From contig CM038919.1 of assembly GCA_021904315.1 (NCBI GenBank), positions 9,238,001-9,302,000 on the forward strand: a DNA stretch of 64,000 nt, written 5' to 3'. The notes beneath the pieces are model-generated. The model searched no databases and was not told where the DNA came from. It worked only from the letters and a program-made list of their open reading frames with translations. Made by a program: the position numbers and the translations under genes. Position 1 is the stretch's first letter; each line of letters opens with the position of its first letter. The DNA comes from Sphagnum magellanicum. Its lineage: Eukaryota; Streptophyta; Sphagnopsida; Sphagnales; Sphagnaceae. Positions 1 through 12,401 of this stretch are shown piece by piece.

Positions 1-312
1 TCTCATTCAAGTAAGACTTATCCATCCCTGTGTTTCTACCACTTTGCTTATCAGGGCAGTCAAGAGGCTTGAGTTTGGACAGATCCTGATCAAAAACAAT
101 TTGACTTTTGTCACTTTCCTTCACATGCTTGAAAGTTATAACAGATAAATGTGGAGGGGTTGTGGAAACAGAAAGGCAACTCCTTATTACAGCTCTCGCA
201 TAGTATAAACCTCTGGGGAATCTTTGTGGGTTAGTCTGGAAGTTTGCTGAATGAATGCAAACCGCGCAGCATCAGCCATAGCTCAGTGACATGTTGCCTG
301 ATTGCTTGACAG

Positions 313-760
313 AGACAAAGCTCGGGAAAAGCAACGGCAAAAGAATCTTATCTTGAAGCCACAAAGACAGCCCCTTGCACGCACTCGTGAGAAAATGGAT
401 CATGCACCTAGAAAGGAACGGAAAGAGACTGCCGAAAAGAGGAGAGAGCATCAAAGGGCAGAGGATGATGATGAGATGGAGAGAGAATATAGGCTACTGA
501 AAAAGCTGAAGAAGGGGACTCTAAGTGAAGTCGAGTTTGCAGAGGCTACAGGCACTGCAGATGAAGGTGAGATTTTGCTAGCATCACCAATTTCAGAAAA
601 GAAGGGTCCTCATAATTCTAGTGTACCTGCTTCTAAAAAAAATAGGACTGCTCAGAGCCAGTCATATGGACTAAGTGGAAACCCAAGGACTCATGATAGG
701 TTAAAGACTACATCTGTCTCAAAAGGGTCGAAGAAGCACCGTTTCAAGCAGAGGATCTAA
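313..760 (+). CDS. DEAD-box RNA helicase, Spb4/DDX55 type (RH18-like), 3' terminal exon only
   Basis: This is the last coding exon of a nucleolar ATP-dependent RNA helicase that in other eukaryotes acts in 60S ribosomal subunit assembly. The exon starts after an acceptor (gcttgacag, ending at 312) in phase 2 and begins with the conserved block DKAREKQRQKN, the region that follows the helicase core in this family. Further on is the family's C-terminal signature EYRLLKKLKKG(T)LSE.EF, then a lysine/serine-rich tail ending in KHRFKQRI and a TAA stop at 758-760. The helicase motifs (Q, DEAD, SAT, HRIGR) lie upstream of the window, because positions 1-312 read as intron with no recognisable exon. 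The tail after the signature is longer than I recall for angiosperm members. The family call rests on these two blocks only. Confidence 0.8.
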
Positions 761-3700
761 ATTCTGTAGACCACATCTCTAATCTCAGATTTTGTTGTAG
801 CAATTTTGATCTATTGGAGGTGATTTCCATTGATTTCAGCGGGTCCCTTTTCCATCCTTGCACCCAAAATTAGCCATGTGATTATGCGGGCAATATCTCC
901 ATATTTCAAGCAGTAGTGTGGAAATTTTGCTGGACTATCAAATGTGTTGCTGCATTTCCTGCTATTCACTGATATGCTGTTAGTTATATACAGTAAAAAG
1001 GCCGATCAGATGATCCTCATATAGATAGTGTACCTGGAAGCAAATGTATTGATAAAAAGGGTAAGTGAGATGCAGAAACCATAGCTACGTGTGGAGATTT
1101 TTGCACAATGAAAGTGTCGGGATCAGAATCTGGCAGTGTCAAAAGAAGCTGCTAAAACCCTCTTCCCGGAAATTGATCTCTCAACTCAAATCCTTCAGCT
1201 GAAACCAAAAACTAGAGCCTTCGGTTGGGGATTGATTCTTCCAATTGTAGATCAAAATTCCTAAATCCTTTGGTGGGAATTTTTCCAACTGTAGACCATA
1301 ACATTAATCCTTGGTTGGGGTTTCTACCAATTGTAGTAGGGAAAGTTCTTTAGTACTCCTTAGCTATATTTTGTGCTTTCAAGTTTGTAATTTCTTGTTA
1401 CCTTTCTGTCAGGTCAGTTATGGTGGAAATTAATCAAAAATTTGAATGAAGAGATTTCTCAAATTTCATGATTAACAAATAGAAAAATTCAACATTTGAT
1501 TGTGATTCACCAATTTAGCTAAATTAACAATTATTTGCATTATTTGTTGATATACATGTACATTAACAATTATCAAAATTCGATATTATAACATTTCCAT
1601 TTCACAATACAAATTACACTTTTATGAAAAAATAACTTAATGTTTAATGTTCAATGTCCTCATTTGTAAACATCAAAAATCATTTTAAACAATAAAAGGC
1701 CATTTAAGTTCTTTTATATGAATTGATCATTATCACTAACCAAAACCATAGCATGAATATCCTTTTAAAGGTATCTCTTATGGCACTGGCATTTTGGCCA
1801 TATGTAATGCACAATAATAGGATTTTGATCATCAAGTTGAAAAATTTTCATATCTAAGGAAGTTTGTTGTTATGAAATGAATATGTTCTTATGTCAGAAT
1901 TATGACTTATGTTTAAAGACTCTCAACATCATCTCAAATATTTAGGTGCAAATCATTAAATTTTTTATGCAACAAAACATTAATCTTAAAATTTTCATTC
2001 TAAATTTAAATTATATGTTTACACAAGCCAAACAAGTCCTCATGTATCAAACATTTAAAGAATATTAGCATGCACCTTCTTAAAAAATTATCATATGTAC
2101 CCCTATCTAATGGTTCATTAAATATGGCTCATCAAAACTTATTTATTTATGTTTATTCTGATTTATTAAACACGATAATTTTAACATTACAATAAATTGC
2201 AACCTAATTATTAATAATCTTTTCATTTTTTAATGGATCGTATTAACTACATTATAATGGAACACTCAAAATGAATCATAACAATTTTATGGAATACATT
2301 ATTAAGATAAATCATATCACAATATTTAATGAAGTGATTGTATTTTATATTTTAAAAATGTGCCACTACCAAATATTCATTTATAAAAAAAAGATTAATT
2401 TCTTAATGTAAAGTTTAAACCATGATTATGAGAAATATTCCAACTGTGTTGTAACATTGAATGTAGTGATACTTATGTTAACTTTAGTAGAACGCATGAG
2501 TCAATAAATAATACTTTATAAAATATGATATCATGTTAATAGTTTTCTATAATAAATTTTATAAAAATTAAGAAGTTAAGTGTGTCAAGGGTGCGAAATG
2601 GCAAACAACTAGAACAAAATGTTGATGGAATAAATCTCAATTCACATACATTCCACTAAAAATGAATAGACTTTGAATCAAATAAAAATTATTATTTCAA
2701 AGTCTAAATACAATGCACACATGATGATTATTAAAAAACCTCCACTACAAAAAAATGTTTAATATTTAATTATAAGGTTTAAAATATCCTCATATTGAAC
2801 ATGTCATCACTAAACCTCATTCATATAACCATCAACATATTATTCCATAATCTACATTATTACAATCTAATTACAACATGTTAATTTTATTTACATAAAG
2901 TGTTATATAAGTTAAGTGTGTTCAAAAAATATAATGTGTGGCAAAATGTTACATAATGATTAATGCATCGATGTCATTGATGGCATTTTGATTTGGTCAT
3001 TTTTTTTCATAGATTTAATTAAGGCCTTCACCTTCACCTCCAAATTATTCTTTCACTTGTGACCATGAGACATCATCATTGATTACTTATCATTGTACAT
3101 TTGTTAAAGAATCAACCATGTTTATAGAACTTGTATTTGTAAATTGAATATGCAACTTGTATATGAATTTGGGGTAATAATTTGAACACAAAAATTATGT
3201 GTATATTTGAATTAATTTTTAGATGTTAGATATATAAAAAAGTGTTGGACAATTTTCATTTTTGTCTAAAAATCATGAATTCAAATTTAAATAACTTTCA
3301 AAAAAAATCTTACTTTTTAAGATATTTTTTCAAATTTGAAAAACTTTGATTTTCAAAACTCTAAAAAAATTGTTCATAATGAGTTCTTATTTTGAATGCA
3401 TTTGATCCCAAGAACTTTTAAATATGAATAATTTTAAAACCATTATGGCACATTGTTTTGAGTAAAAACACATTAATAGGAACCAAATTAAACATAAACA
3501 ATTTTTATTTTAAATGTTTACAAATTTCATAAACTAAGTTAAATTTTTGTTCTATTTGTACATCTACCTTTTTAATATATCAATTTAGCATTTAGATAAG
3601 TTTGAAAGTGTTCAAATGCATATAAAATACATTTAAACAAAATTTAAAGTTAATAGCCAATATTTTTCAACATAGTGGAACAATGTAAAAACATTATTTA

Positions 3701-6180
3701 AACATTGTTGTTTAACATTGTCTTTGGATTTTCTTACCAATCCCATCTTGCCACAACCAACTTGTTAACATTAATCATGATTTACAAGGGTGAACTATTA
3801 ACTCCTATTGACATTTTTTACACTTCTATACGAATAATTAGATGTGATTGTAAATTTTAAATGTTAATGTTTTTAAAGTTAAAAATACTAGCACATTCAA
3901 GTTTTAAATAAAATTATCACATTTATTTTACATGTTAAGGTGTAACACAATTAATAACGATTTCTTTAATTTCAAAAAGGTTTTGGGTTTGAAATTTCAT
4001 TTAACAAAAATTTTACACCTAATATTTAGTTTTTTAATCTTCAAAATTAAACTAATTATCAACTTATGACTACTCAAGTATTAAGGTTAGAGTCAAATGA
4101 TATTTTAGGTGATTCTTGCAGAAATAGTTGTCATTAAAATAATTAGTTTGAATATTAATTTAAAAATCAGCTCTCTTTGTGATACTCACACAATATGAAT
4201 ATTTAATTTATAAGGCAATTCATATTCATCATGTTATATTTAATTTATGAAATTATTTATTAAAATATGTCAAGCCATTATTGGTGAGCCATAGAATAAT
4301 GATTGACAAATTCATGTTTAATGACATTCTTAATTAATTGCATGATGAGTCATTGGATTGTTATAAATAATTAAGTTTTAAAGAATTTGATTATTAAATT
4401 TAGTTTGTTTCATTTTTAAAATGTCGTAAAATTGAATAATTATAATGATATATTGTATTTACTGTTGATGATTTCATAAAATGTTTTGAATTTACAACTT
4501 CAGAACTAATGACATCATGAATGTTTTCAAATATTGTTTTTGATAACAACCTACAATCCAAATGTTTGTTAATTTACATACAATATGTTAATATGGCGAT
4601 GAAGAAAGTTTTATGTTGATGAAAACATAAAATTTTCTACTTATATAACAAATTACATAATTTACGAGTTTAATAAGTTGAAAGAATTTAGGAACTATCG
4701 ATTTGTGATTAAGACCCTTGCACAATCACACCCCATGATGTTAAAAACCATCACATCATTAATTCACATATTCAAATTTTAATATGTGGGTCCCAAGATG
4801 AAAATACTACATGAAATGTAGGGGGCCCAAGATTGTTGTCACATTGTATTATCTTTTAGGGGTACAATGTTTGAATTTCAACCATGTCAATATTATCAAG
4901 GATTTTCACAATGTTTTTGCATATTATCGTAGGTCAAAACCCAAAGAAGTAAAATGCAAAAAACTAGATTTTTTTATGTTTATGATGTGATGTTAAAATA
5001 TATTTGTGTAAAAGAATATACATCGCAACATACTAAAAAATGTAAATATATTCAAAAAATAATTGAAATGATTTTTAATCTTTATGAAATTTGTTATATT
5101 TACTAAACATTGTGATTCCATATGATTAGAAGAAGTTTGTGAGCCATGTGAAGAGTTCAATGATTATCATTTCAGGTGTAATCACAATCAAATGAGCCAA
5201 TGGTGACAAAGGATTTAAGCACAAAGGGGCATTTTGTGGACATTTTGATTTTTTCAATAGAGGAATTTTTGAAGGATTTTTTTTGCAACATGTTCAAAAA
5301 CTATTTCTAATACCTACAATAAATTATATGATTTGTGTTGAATTTTTTTGAATAAATATGAATTTTTTAAAAGTACACAAATTTTGCTAGATTCTACATT
5401 TCGTTTTGAAAAATGATCATAATTTCAAATCATGTTAAAATATGATAATAATTTTAAGTTTTAGTTTTTTGTATCATAAGCCACAACTTTGCTTATATGT
5501 TATACACATTATGACCCATTTACATCCACAAAAGGACTTTTGTAATTTGAACATTTTGAAATTATATTTTGAAATTCTAAAAATTTGAAATAACACAATT
5601 TTTTAATTATGAGTGTTTTTCATATGTGGATGGTAGGTTATGATCATTTCAATTTTCTACCCATCAAACTTCTTTATTAAAAGATTCCTTAGCCTAATTA
5701 TTTTCCTTGATCAACAGAACATTACATAATGTTTGACAAAATTGGTAGTTGTTATGCCATTTGACATGATTTTTGGCTTGATTAACTATCATCACACCCT
5801 TTCACAAATGGGTGCTTTTTAGGGCGATGAAGATATGTATGTGGTAAATTAAGATTTTGACAAATAATCACTTTCAAATGAAATATGACAAAAAAATGAG
5901 GTGGGCCATTTTTTTAAATTCCATTTCCAACTTTTTTTGGTTAATTAATTCAAACCAAAACCTAATGTAATTTATTAAAAAAAAACATGTTTTAATTATA
6001 TTGCATATACCATTACTATATTATTTATTCCTTAAGTTTAATATTAAAAAAACTCAAATAACATTAATTTTGTGAAAATCAAAATATAAAGCCCAAACAC
6101 CCAAAGTGAAACTCAAAATTAAATGCAACACATTTTGAAAATGTATACTTTACACACATGTTATGGAATTGTTCAAGTTG

Positions 6181-6203
6181 CCCCCCCCCCCCCCCTCCCC
6201 CCC
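6181..6203 (+). repeat. Homopolymer C tract (C15-T-C7)
   Basis: Fifteen consecutive C, one T, then seven C, in an otherwise AT-rich stretch. The complementary strand is a G-run able to form quadruplex-like structures. The open frames that cross it (Pro- or Gly-rich) are artefacts of the tract. Confidence 0.95.
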
Positions 6204-6955
6204 TATATGTGCTTTCATCCCCCATGCACACTATAAATTCTTCTTGCAAGCCATGTTCAATTACAAACCTCATTACCACAATCACATTATCTAAAAATTA
6301 TGATGATTACATTACAAACATGTTTTTAAAATATTATGAAAATAAACAATGTCTACTCTTTTGCTTTCTTTGCAACAATAGTTGAAGGTGACTTACAACC
6401 TTTTGTCACCCTTAACATTGGCTTGTTTTGTGGCCTTTGGAAAAAAATCTTGGATTAATAAATGGTTTGATTTCACAATTTCTAAATGTTTGCATTGTCA
6501 CACCTCTTTAAACATGTTCTAATGATATGTTTAACACTTATTAAACATAAATATTTTCATGTTCTGATTTTGGTGCTAGTGCATGACTTTTTGATATTTC
6601 AGTGTCTTTTGCAATTTGTTTAAAATTTGTTATGACTCCCCACCAGTTGTGAGATTTCTTCAATTCATGTGTACACCTATTGATCCAATTGGTGTGCATT
6701 TCTTTGTGATGTGTTTAGAAGAAATGTACATATGCATGATATTGTACATGCACTTTTATATACATTATTCATGAGGTCAACTTCCATGTCAAATAAAAAT
6801 AGTTGTGCATGCTTTTGTTAGTTGCACTCAACTCACCATTTCATATCATCATTTCCAAAGACAAAGGTCATAGTTGATTCCACATGCATAGACTTACTTT
6901 TTTAGTCATATTCTACATGAAGATTCATTGTTTTAAAATTATTTATATGAAAATG

Positions 6956-7115
6956 AAAGGAATTGTCACAATTGACACCCAACCAATCAATTCTTCCCTT
7001 AGAAAATTAAGGTCTTTAGATGTATAAACAAAACCAAAAAAATTGCAAAGGAAAGGAATTACGATGAACAACACCCAATCAATCAATTCTTTCCTTTAAC
7101 AATTGAGGTCTTATA
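6956..7115 (+). repeat. Two-copy direct repeat, period about 90 bp
   Basis: The segment containing ACCCAACCAATCAATTCTTC at about 6,980 recurs at about 7,070 as a closely similar stretch. Both copies are flanked by aaaggaatt and followed by an (a)attgaggtctt-like block. The pattern is a short tandem duplication with no coding potential. Confidence 0.6.
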
Positions 7116-9682
7116 GTTTGCACAAAACATAAGTATTTTTACATGCTTATGTCAATCCAACTTGGGAAACAAAAGGGCCAAAATGTCCCCACTTTTCATA
7201 GTGGTCATTTTGCTTCACCAAGGTGTTTCCATCATACTTCAAAAGATGCAAACATCTTTCATTTTAGATTGAGCATAAATAGCCACATCTCAACTTCTTT
7301 CCCTTCTAGACCAATCTCCCATACTCATCATGTTGATGCATTACAAACAATTGGTTGAATTTGGGTATTCTATTGTTATTAGAAGTTGGTTGAGTTAGGA
7401 TCTCTATAACTTGGATGAACTAACAACACTTTCATTGGTACCATGGCAAAAACCCCAATTTTTTTGGGTTTCTTTTAAACATATATACATGCCATCCCGA
7501 GATTAAATCATGGTCATTGGGTTCAAATTTAACTTTTTTGTTTGTTAATTATTAGTTCTAAAAGGACTAATTCAAGAAGGTGAAGGTATTAATGAAAAAC
7601 TAATGAAATTGTTGGTTCACCTTAAAACCAACCTAATATCTTAAATCTGATTTTGTAGCATTTCAACTTGGACTTATGTCCTTTCCTTATACACTTTCAT
7701 TTTTTTTTTGGATGGTATCATTGTCAATAAAACTTTGTAGGGTTAAATGAAAGATAAGTTTGAACTATTGTTACTATTCATAACATATAGTTATTGATAC
7801 AAAACATTTTTGAATATCAAAATGAATATGTTTTCCATTTTGATTTACAAAACCTTCCAATCAAAATGAAGCTGAAATAATCAAGATGCATTAATTGTTA
7901 AATGCCATTAAATTTTTTTTTCACATCCTCCATTTTAACAGCAATTCCATAAATAGAAATGGCCTTCCATATGAGATGGTTAGTTTTGACAAATAAGTGT
8001 AAAAATCAATCAATTTTAAAATAGGAGGCCATTTTAGCATTTGGAATTAGAGTTCTAAAGTTTTGACACATGGGGTTTTCAAATGTTTTGACTTTATATA
8101 TATGTGTTTTTTCCCCACTACTTTCCCATCATTATAACAATTCCATATTATATCTTGAGATAACCATTCAAGAATGGAATTATAATACCCAATTTGGACT
8201 AGATTTTCTCTCTCGATTTTTAATTCCAAAAATTCCTTTCTCTTCTTATCAAATGGGAGCCATAGTTCACATTAGCAACAAGGACTAATTTTCACATTTT
8301 CATTGCCTCATGTGAAGTTGTTAGAATGTTCATCTATATGGATTACAAGTTTTTATACAATTCATCAAACTTCATGGAACAACCCATGAAAACATATGAA
8401 ACAAACTGAGTATAATTAAATGATGTTATTTATGGTGGAAAATAAAATAAGAAGAAAAGCTCATAAATCCATTAGTTTGTTTTCATTTTATGTGCCAAGG
8501 GTTGCAACAAAATTGGTTCCCTTCACATTGGAACAAGTCATGGAATATGTTTTTTGTCTTGAACATATATCTAATTCTTGCTTTCATGTAATTTGTAAAG
8601 TGAAATGAAAATGTGAAAATATATTTTGATATTGTACATGATATCGTTAGTATGATTTGAAATTATTTTAAAGCAAAACATGAATAAGTACTTGTTCATG
8701 AGCAATTTTGTATGCAATGTTTTTAAAATATACATTTAGTCCTTCCAATAGCTTCATGGCCAAGCTACATCTACATGAAACATCTCATCAATTTAAATAT
8801 TGATTGGTTATTGTTTATATTAGTTCAAAGGTGATATTGTTTATTGACCATAAAAGGCATCCATTATACTTACAATGTAAACAAAGGAATTGGTGATGGG
8901 GATGTTGTAAAGTGCGAGAAACATAAGAAAACGTTGTGTAAGAAAATCATTTGAAAAATTCAAAACATACCAACTGACCTTTGATTGTCGAATTGTTCTC
9001 AAAACATTCCCATGATAAATTCAATTCTCCCTTGCCACAACATCTTGGCCACTAGTGTTGTTGGGGTTCTTGGGCTTTTTGGCTAGGGATATGCAATATA
9101 CATATTAGATGGACATCAAAGCTCAAGAACCTCAACAACAACATCATATGGAACAAGAGGGAATGAATAATAAAGTGAAAAGCACAAGCACACAAATCCA
9201 ACAACCTCAAGAAGGTCTCAAATCAAGCTTTACTTATGCTTGACTTACGCTTAAACAAGTGAAGTAAAAATTCTCTTCAACTAAACGACATAGTATCTTG
9301 AGTGCAAGGAGTGGACTTCTTTACGAATATGGGATATGCCTTTAGAAGTTGGAACATGCAACAAAGCTTAGAAAAATCCAACAACACCCAAAGGAAGGAA
9401 ACAAGTGAGAATTTACCATAAATTGAGGACATGTCACTAAACTAGCATCCCCATCTCCTTTCATCCCTTTCAAAACATCCATTAATCAAATATGAAAAAA
9501 TAAAATCAAAATCAAAATCAAAAAATCCCAATAGGTATACAAAAGAGTTGAAATAGTGGTAGATACCCAAATAAAGTGTGAAGTTCTTCTTATTACAAAG
9601 ATGAACATATTCACAAAAACACCTAAAAATGAATAGCTATCCACAATTGGAAAGGGCACAAAGTAGCTAAGGGAAAAAATAA

Positions 9683-9762
9683 TAGTGAATATTCACAAAA
9701 TACTCTAGATATTCACAAAATGCTCTAGATATTCACACACTTAGCAATAATACTCTAGATAA
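9683..9762 (+). repeat. Short tandem repeat of ATTCACAAAATACTCTAGAT type
   Basis: Units of about 21-22 bp (tattcacaaaatactctaga) follow one another three times with decay at the 3' side. No coding meaning is seen. Confidence 0.6.
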
Positions 9763-9828
9763 TATTCTATGTAGGTAAAATGAGGTCTCCTCAATATGCA
9801 CCCCAAGAGGCCCAAGATTTTTCTTGGT

Positions 9829-9845
9829 GGGGGGGGGGGGGGGGG
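9829..9845 (+). repeat. G17 homopolymer tract
   Basis: Seventeen consecutive G. The sequence after it contains repeated fragments such as gttcccaatggtgttcc, resembling the GGGAACA-rich repeat family found at 42-51 kb, so this may be a decayed copy of that family in reverse orientation. Confidence 0.85.
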
Positions 9846-10084
9846 AATCTTGGTGTTTCCAATGGTGGTGTGTTGTTCAATTGGCTCTTAACATGTTCCC
9901 CAAAAGTTCCCAATGGTGTTCCTCAAAGTTGTTCCCAATAGGTAGCATCACCCCTTTTATTTTTTGAGCTTTTTTGGCCCAAACTCTTTCTAGGGTAGAG
10001 GCCAAAAGGGAAAAGACTAAAATGTAGAATAGAGTGCTAATAATATTGTCATATGTGAAGAGTCAAATTTTTTATCCATTTTAG

Positions 10085-11335
10085 AAAGTAAAATCCACTT
10101 TGGCTACATCACAAAATTGACACCCAAAAAAAACACCCAAAACCAAAAAATTCCAATCGGTAGGCACAAAGTACAAAACACAACAACAACAACACAAGTG
10201 AGGAAGAAATTCATAGAAGAGCTTCCTTACTTGGGGAATGTGTTTTTTATTCTAGAAGAGAAAAAACGTGCACTAGGTAGCCAATTTTGGCTAAATTATT
10301 TTATGGATCACCATTTTTGTTACATCACACAATTGACACCAAAAAACCCAAAATTAAAAAATAAAAAATAAAATCCATGATAGGCACAAAGTACAAAACA
10401 CAACTACTCGAGCAAGGAAGAAATCCATAGATGAAATTCCTTGTTTGGGGGGGAGGGGGGGGCGGGGCGGAGGGGGGAATGTGTGTTTTTTTTCCTAGAA
10501 GAGGAAAAAAGGTGCACTAGTTAGCCAAATTTGGCTAAATTACTTTATGGATCACCAATTTGGCTATGTCACAAAGTTAACACCAAAAAACCCAAAAAAG
10601 AAAGAAAACTGATCCGTAGCCAGAAAGTACAAAACACAAGAACATGAGCAAGGAAGAAATTCATAGAAGAACTTCCTTGATTGGGGAATATGTCTTTTTT
10701 TCTAGAAGCAAAAAAAAAGTACACCTTGTAGCCAAAATTGACTAAATTATTTTATGGATCACCAATTTGGCTACAGAGCAAAAATTAACACCAAAAAACC
10801 CCAAATTTGGCTAAATTATTTTATGATCACTAATTTGGCTACAAAGCAAAAATTGACACCAAAAAACCCCAAATTTGGCTAAATTATTTTATGCAACACC
10901 AATTTGGCTACATAACATAATTGACACCCAAAAAACTCCAAATGTGGCTTAATTCTTTTATGGATCACCGATTTGGCTACATAACAAAATTGACACACAA
11001 AAAACTCCAAATGTGGCTTAATTATTTTATGGATCACCAATTTGGCTACATAACAAAATCGACATCCAAAAAACTCCAAATTTGGCTTAATTATTTTATG
11101 GATCACCAATTTGGCTACATAACAAAATTGACACCCAAAAAACCCTAAAAAAAATTATTAAAAAACAAGAAAAAAAGAAAAAAAGTCATCCATAGTCACA
11201 AAGTACAAAAGACAACAACACAAGTGAGGAAGAAATTCATAGACGAACTTCCTTAATTGGGGAATGTGTCCTTTATTTTCTAGAAGAAGAAGAAGAAGGA
11301 AAAAAAAAAGTGCACCACCGGACAATACGCTAGTC
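10085..11335 (+). repeat. Long-unit tandem repeat upstream of the ArfGAP gene
   Basis: Four imperfect copies of a unit run head to tail: TTGGCTAC..cacaaaattgacacc, an A-rich spacer, aggcacaaagtacaaaacac, gaggaagaaattcatagaaga, cttcctt..ttggggaatgtg, tctagaaga and gtgcact. Landmarks recur near 10,160/10,390/10,625/11,200 for the cacaaagtacaaaa block. One copy carries a G-rich expansion at 10,447-10,475. The inner 69-bp array described separately interrupts the last interval. The array ends just before the probable transcription start region of the ArfGAP gene. Confidence 0.8.
10735..11150 (+). repeat. 69-bp minisatellite, about six copies, open in frame on both strands
   Basis: The anchor ttggctac recurs with ctac starting at 10,771, 10,839, 10,908, 10,977, 11,046 and 11,115, giving spacings of 68, 69, 69, 69 and 69 bp. 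Each unit reads roughly caaatttggctaaattattt, tatggatcaccaatttggct, acataacaaaattgacaccc. Because 69 is a multiple of three, stop-free frames propagate on both strands and yield short repetitive peptides. I regard these as spurious rather than as genes. Confidence 0.9.
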
Positions 11336-11399
11336 TTCTTCTTCTTCTTCATACTTTGCACAAAACCAGCGAAATAAGGAACGAACGAAGAAAAAATGC

Positions 11400-12401
11400 C
11401 ACGCTTCTCCTCTTCCTCCTCCTCCTCTGCACAAGCTGCTCTCTCTCCCCCCTCTCGCGCTTTTGCAGAGCTCCAGAAACACTGCCAGCTTGCTGCTAGA
11501 CTCAGCGATGCTACAACAACAACAGCGAGCTCAACACAAAGGTAAGGTAGGAAGAGGAGTCAAGAGATCGCGGACAAAAGTGGTGGTGTTGAGGAAACAA
11601 CCGGACTTGAAGCTCCAGAAGAGATATGGTATGTCCTATGTATGTACGTTGTGGGTGCAGACCAGACCTTGTTTTGATTCCTTCTGTCACTGGGTTGGGA
11701 TGTTTTCTTTTTTCTTTTTTGGGGGTTGTGTTTCTCTCACTTGTGTTTGTGTTTTGAGTTAGGAGAAAGGGGGTTTGGGTGTACAGGTCTCTGTTTTTGT
11801 ATGATTGGTTTTTGTGGGTTTACTTACTACTACCTCAAGCTCTAGTGCCTAAGGGAATCATCAAATTTGGGTTTTGTGGCAGTGGTGCTGGTGTTGGTTG
11901 TGAGCATTTCTGTGGGGGTTTTTATTTTTTCTTTTAGGATTTTGTTGTTTTGTTGATGAAGATGTCTCGGGTTTTGTGTGGTAGACCACTAGTAGGGATG
12001 AACAAGTTTTGTTTTGTTTTGTTTTGTTTTGTTTTTGGCATGAAGTTTGCTTAGATGGTTTTGTTGCACTGTTGCTTTAGATGTAGTTCAGCATTGGTAT
12101 AGTTTCCAACTGCAAGTGGGGGTTTAGTGTACAGCAGCAAGAGGCAGAAGGGAGAGAGAGAGACAGAGCAGAACTGAGAGTGGGGGGTTTTTTTGTTTTG
12201 GTGTGTTGGGGTGGTGAGGGTTTTTGAGTAGTATTTGAGATTGTTCAGGGGTTTGGGAGGGGAGTTGGAGAACCAGGGAGTGTAGAGATGGGAATTGAAG
12301 GGTTAGTTGGGTTCAAGTGTTGTTGAGAAGGTGGAGTTTTATGGCAATGAAAGATTTCCTAATTTGTTTCCTTTCTTTTTTGTTTGCAGCATCTAAGCAA
12401 G
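11400..12401 (+). promoter_or_regulatory. Probable 5' UTR exon and leader intron of the ArfGAP gene
   Basis: A CT-rich stretch (11,405-11,460, with ctctctcccccctctcgcgc) is followed by a plausible non-coding exon ending at 11,638 (gagatatg|gtatgt). A leader intron then ends at ttgtttgcag (12,389), 12 bases before the ATG. The intron contains a (GTTTT)n run around 12,008-12,040. An alternative donor (cacaaag|gtaagg) lies near 11,541. The transcription start itself cannot be fixed from sequence alone. Confidence 0.5.

Larger units (their letters stand above)
761..10084. other. AT-rich intergenic region without a supportable gene
   Basis: About 9.3 kb of strongly AT-rich DNA. The few open frames are short, have no recognisable domains and lack the less AT-rich composition seen in the real exons of this window. 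The first several hundred bases after 760 are probably the 3' UTR and terminator region of the helicase gene. No transposon coding sequence, tRNA or long inverted repeat was recognised; separate entries list the homopolymer tracts and short direct repeats inside it. Confidence 0.6.

Noticed and set aside
1-312. Additional helicase exon upstream of 313
   Set aside because: No stretch matches the expected helicase C-terminal core or has paired splice sites; it reads as intron.
10879-11148. Open frames on both strands with repeated peptides such as NSFMDHRFGYITK
   Set aside because: They are produced by the 69-bp tandem repeat (a multiple of three); composition and both-strand openness argue against genes.
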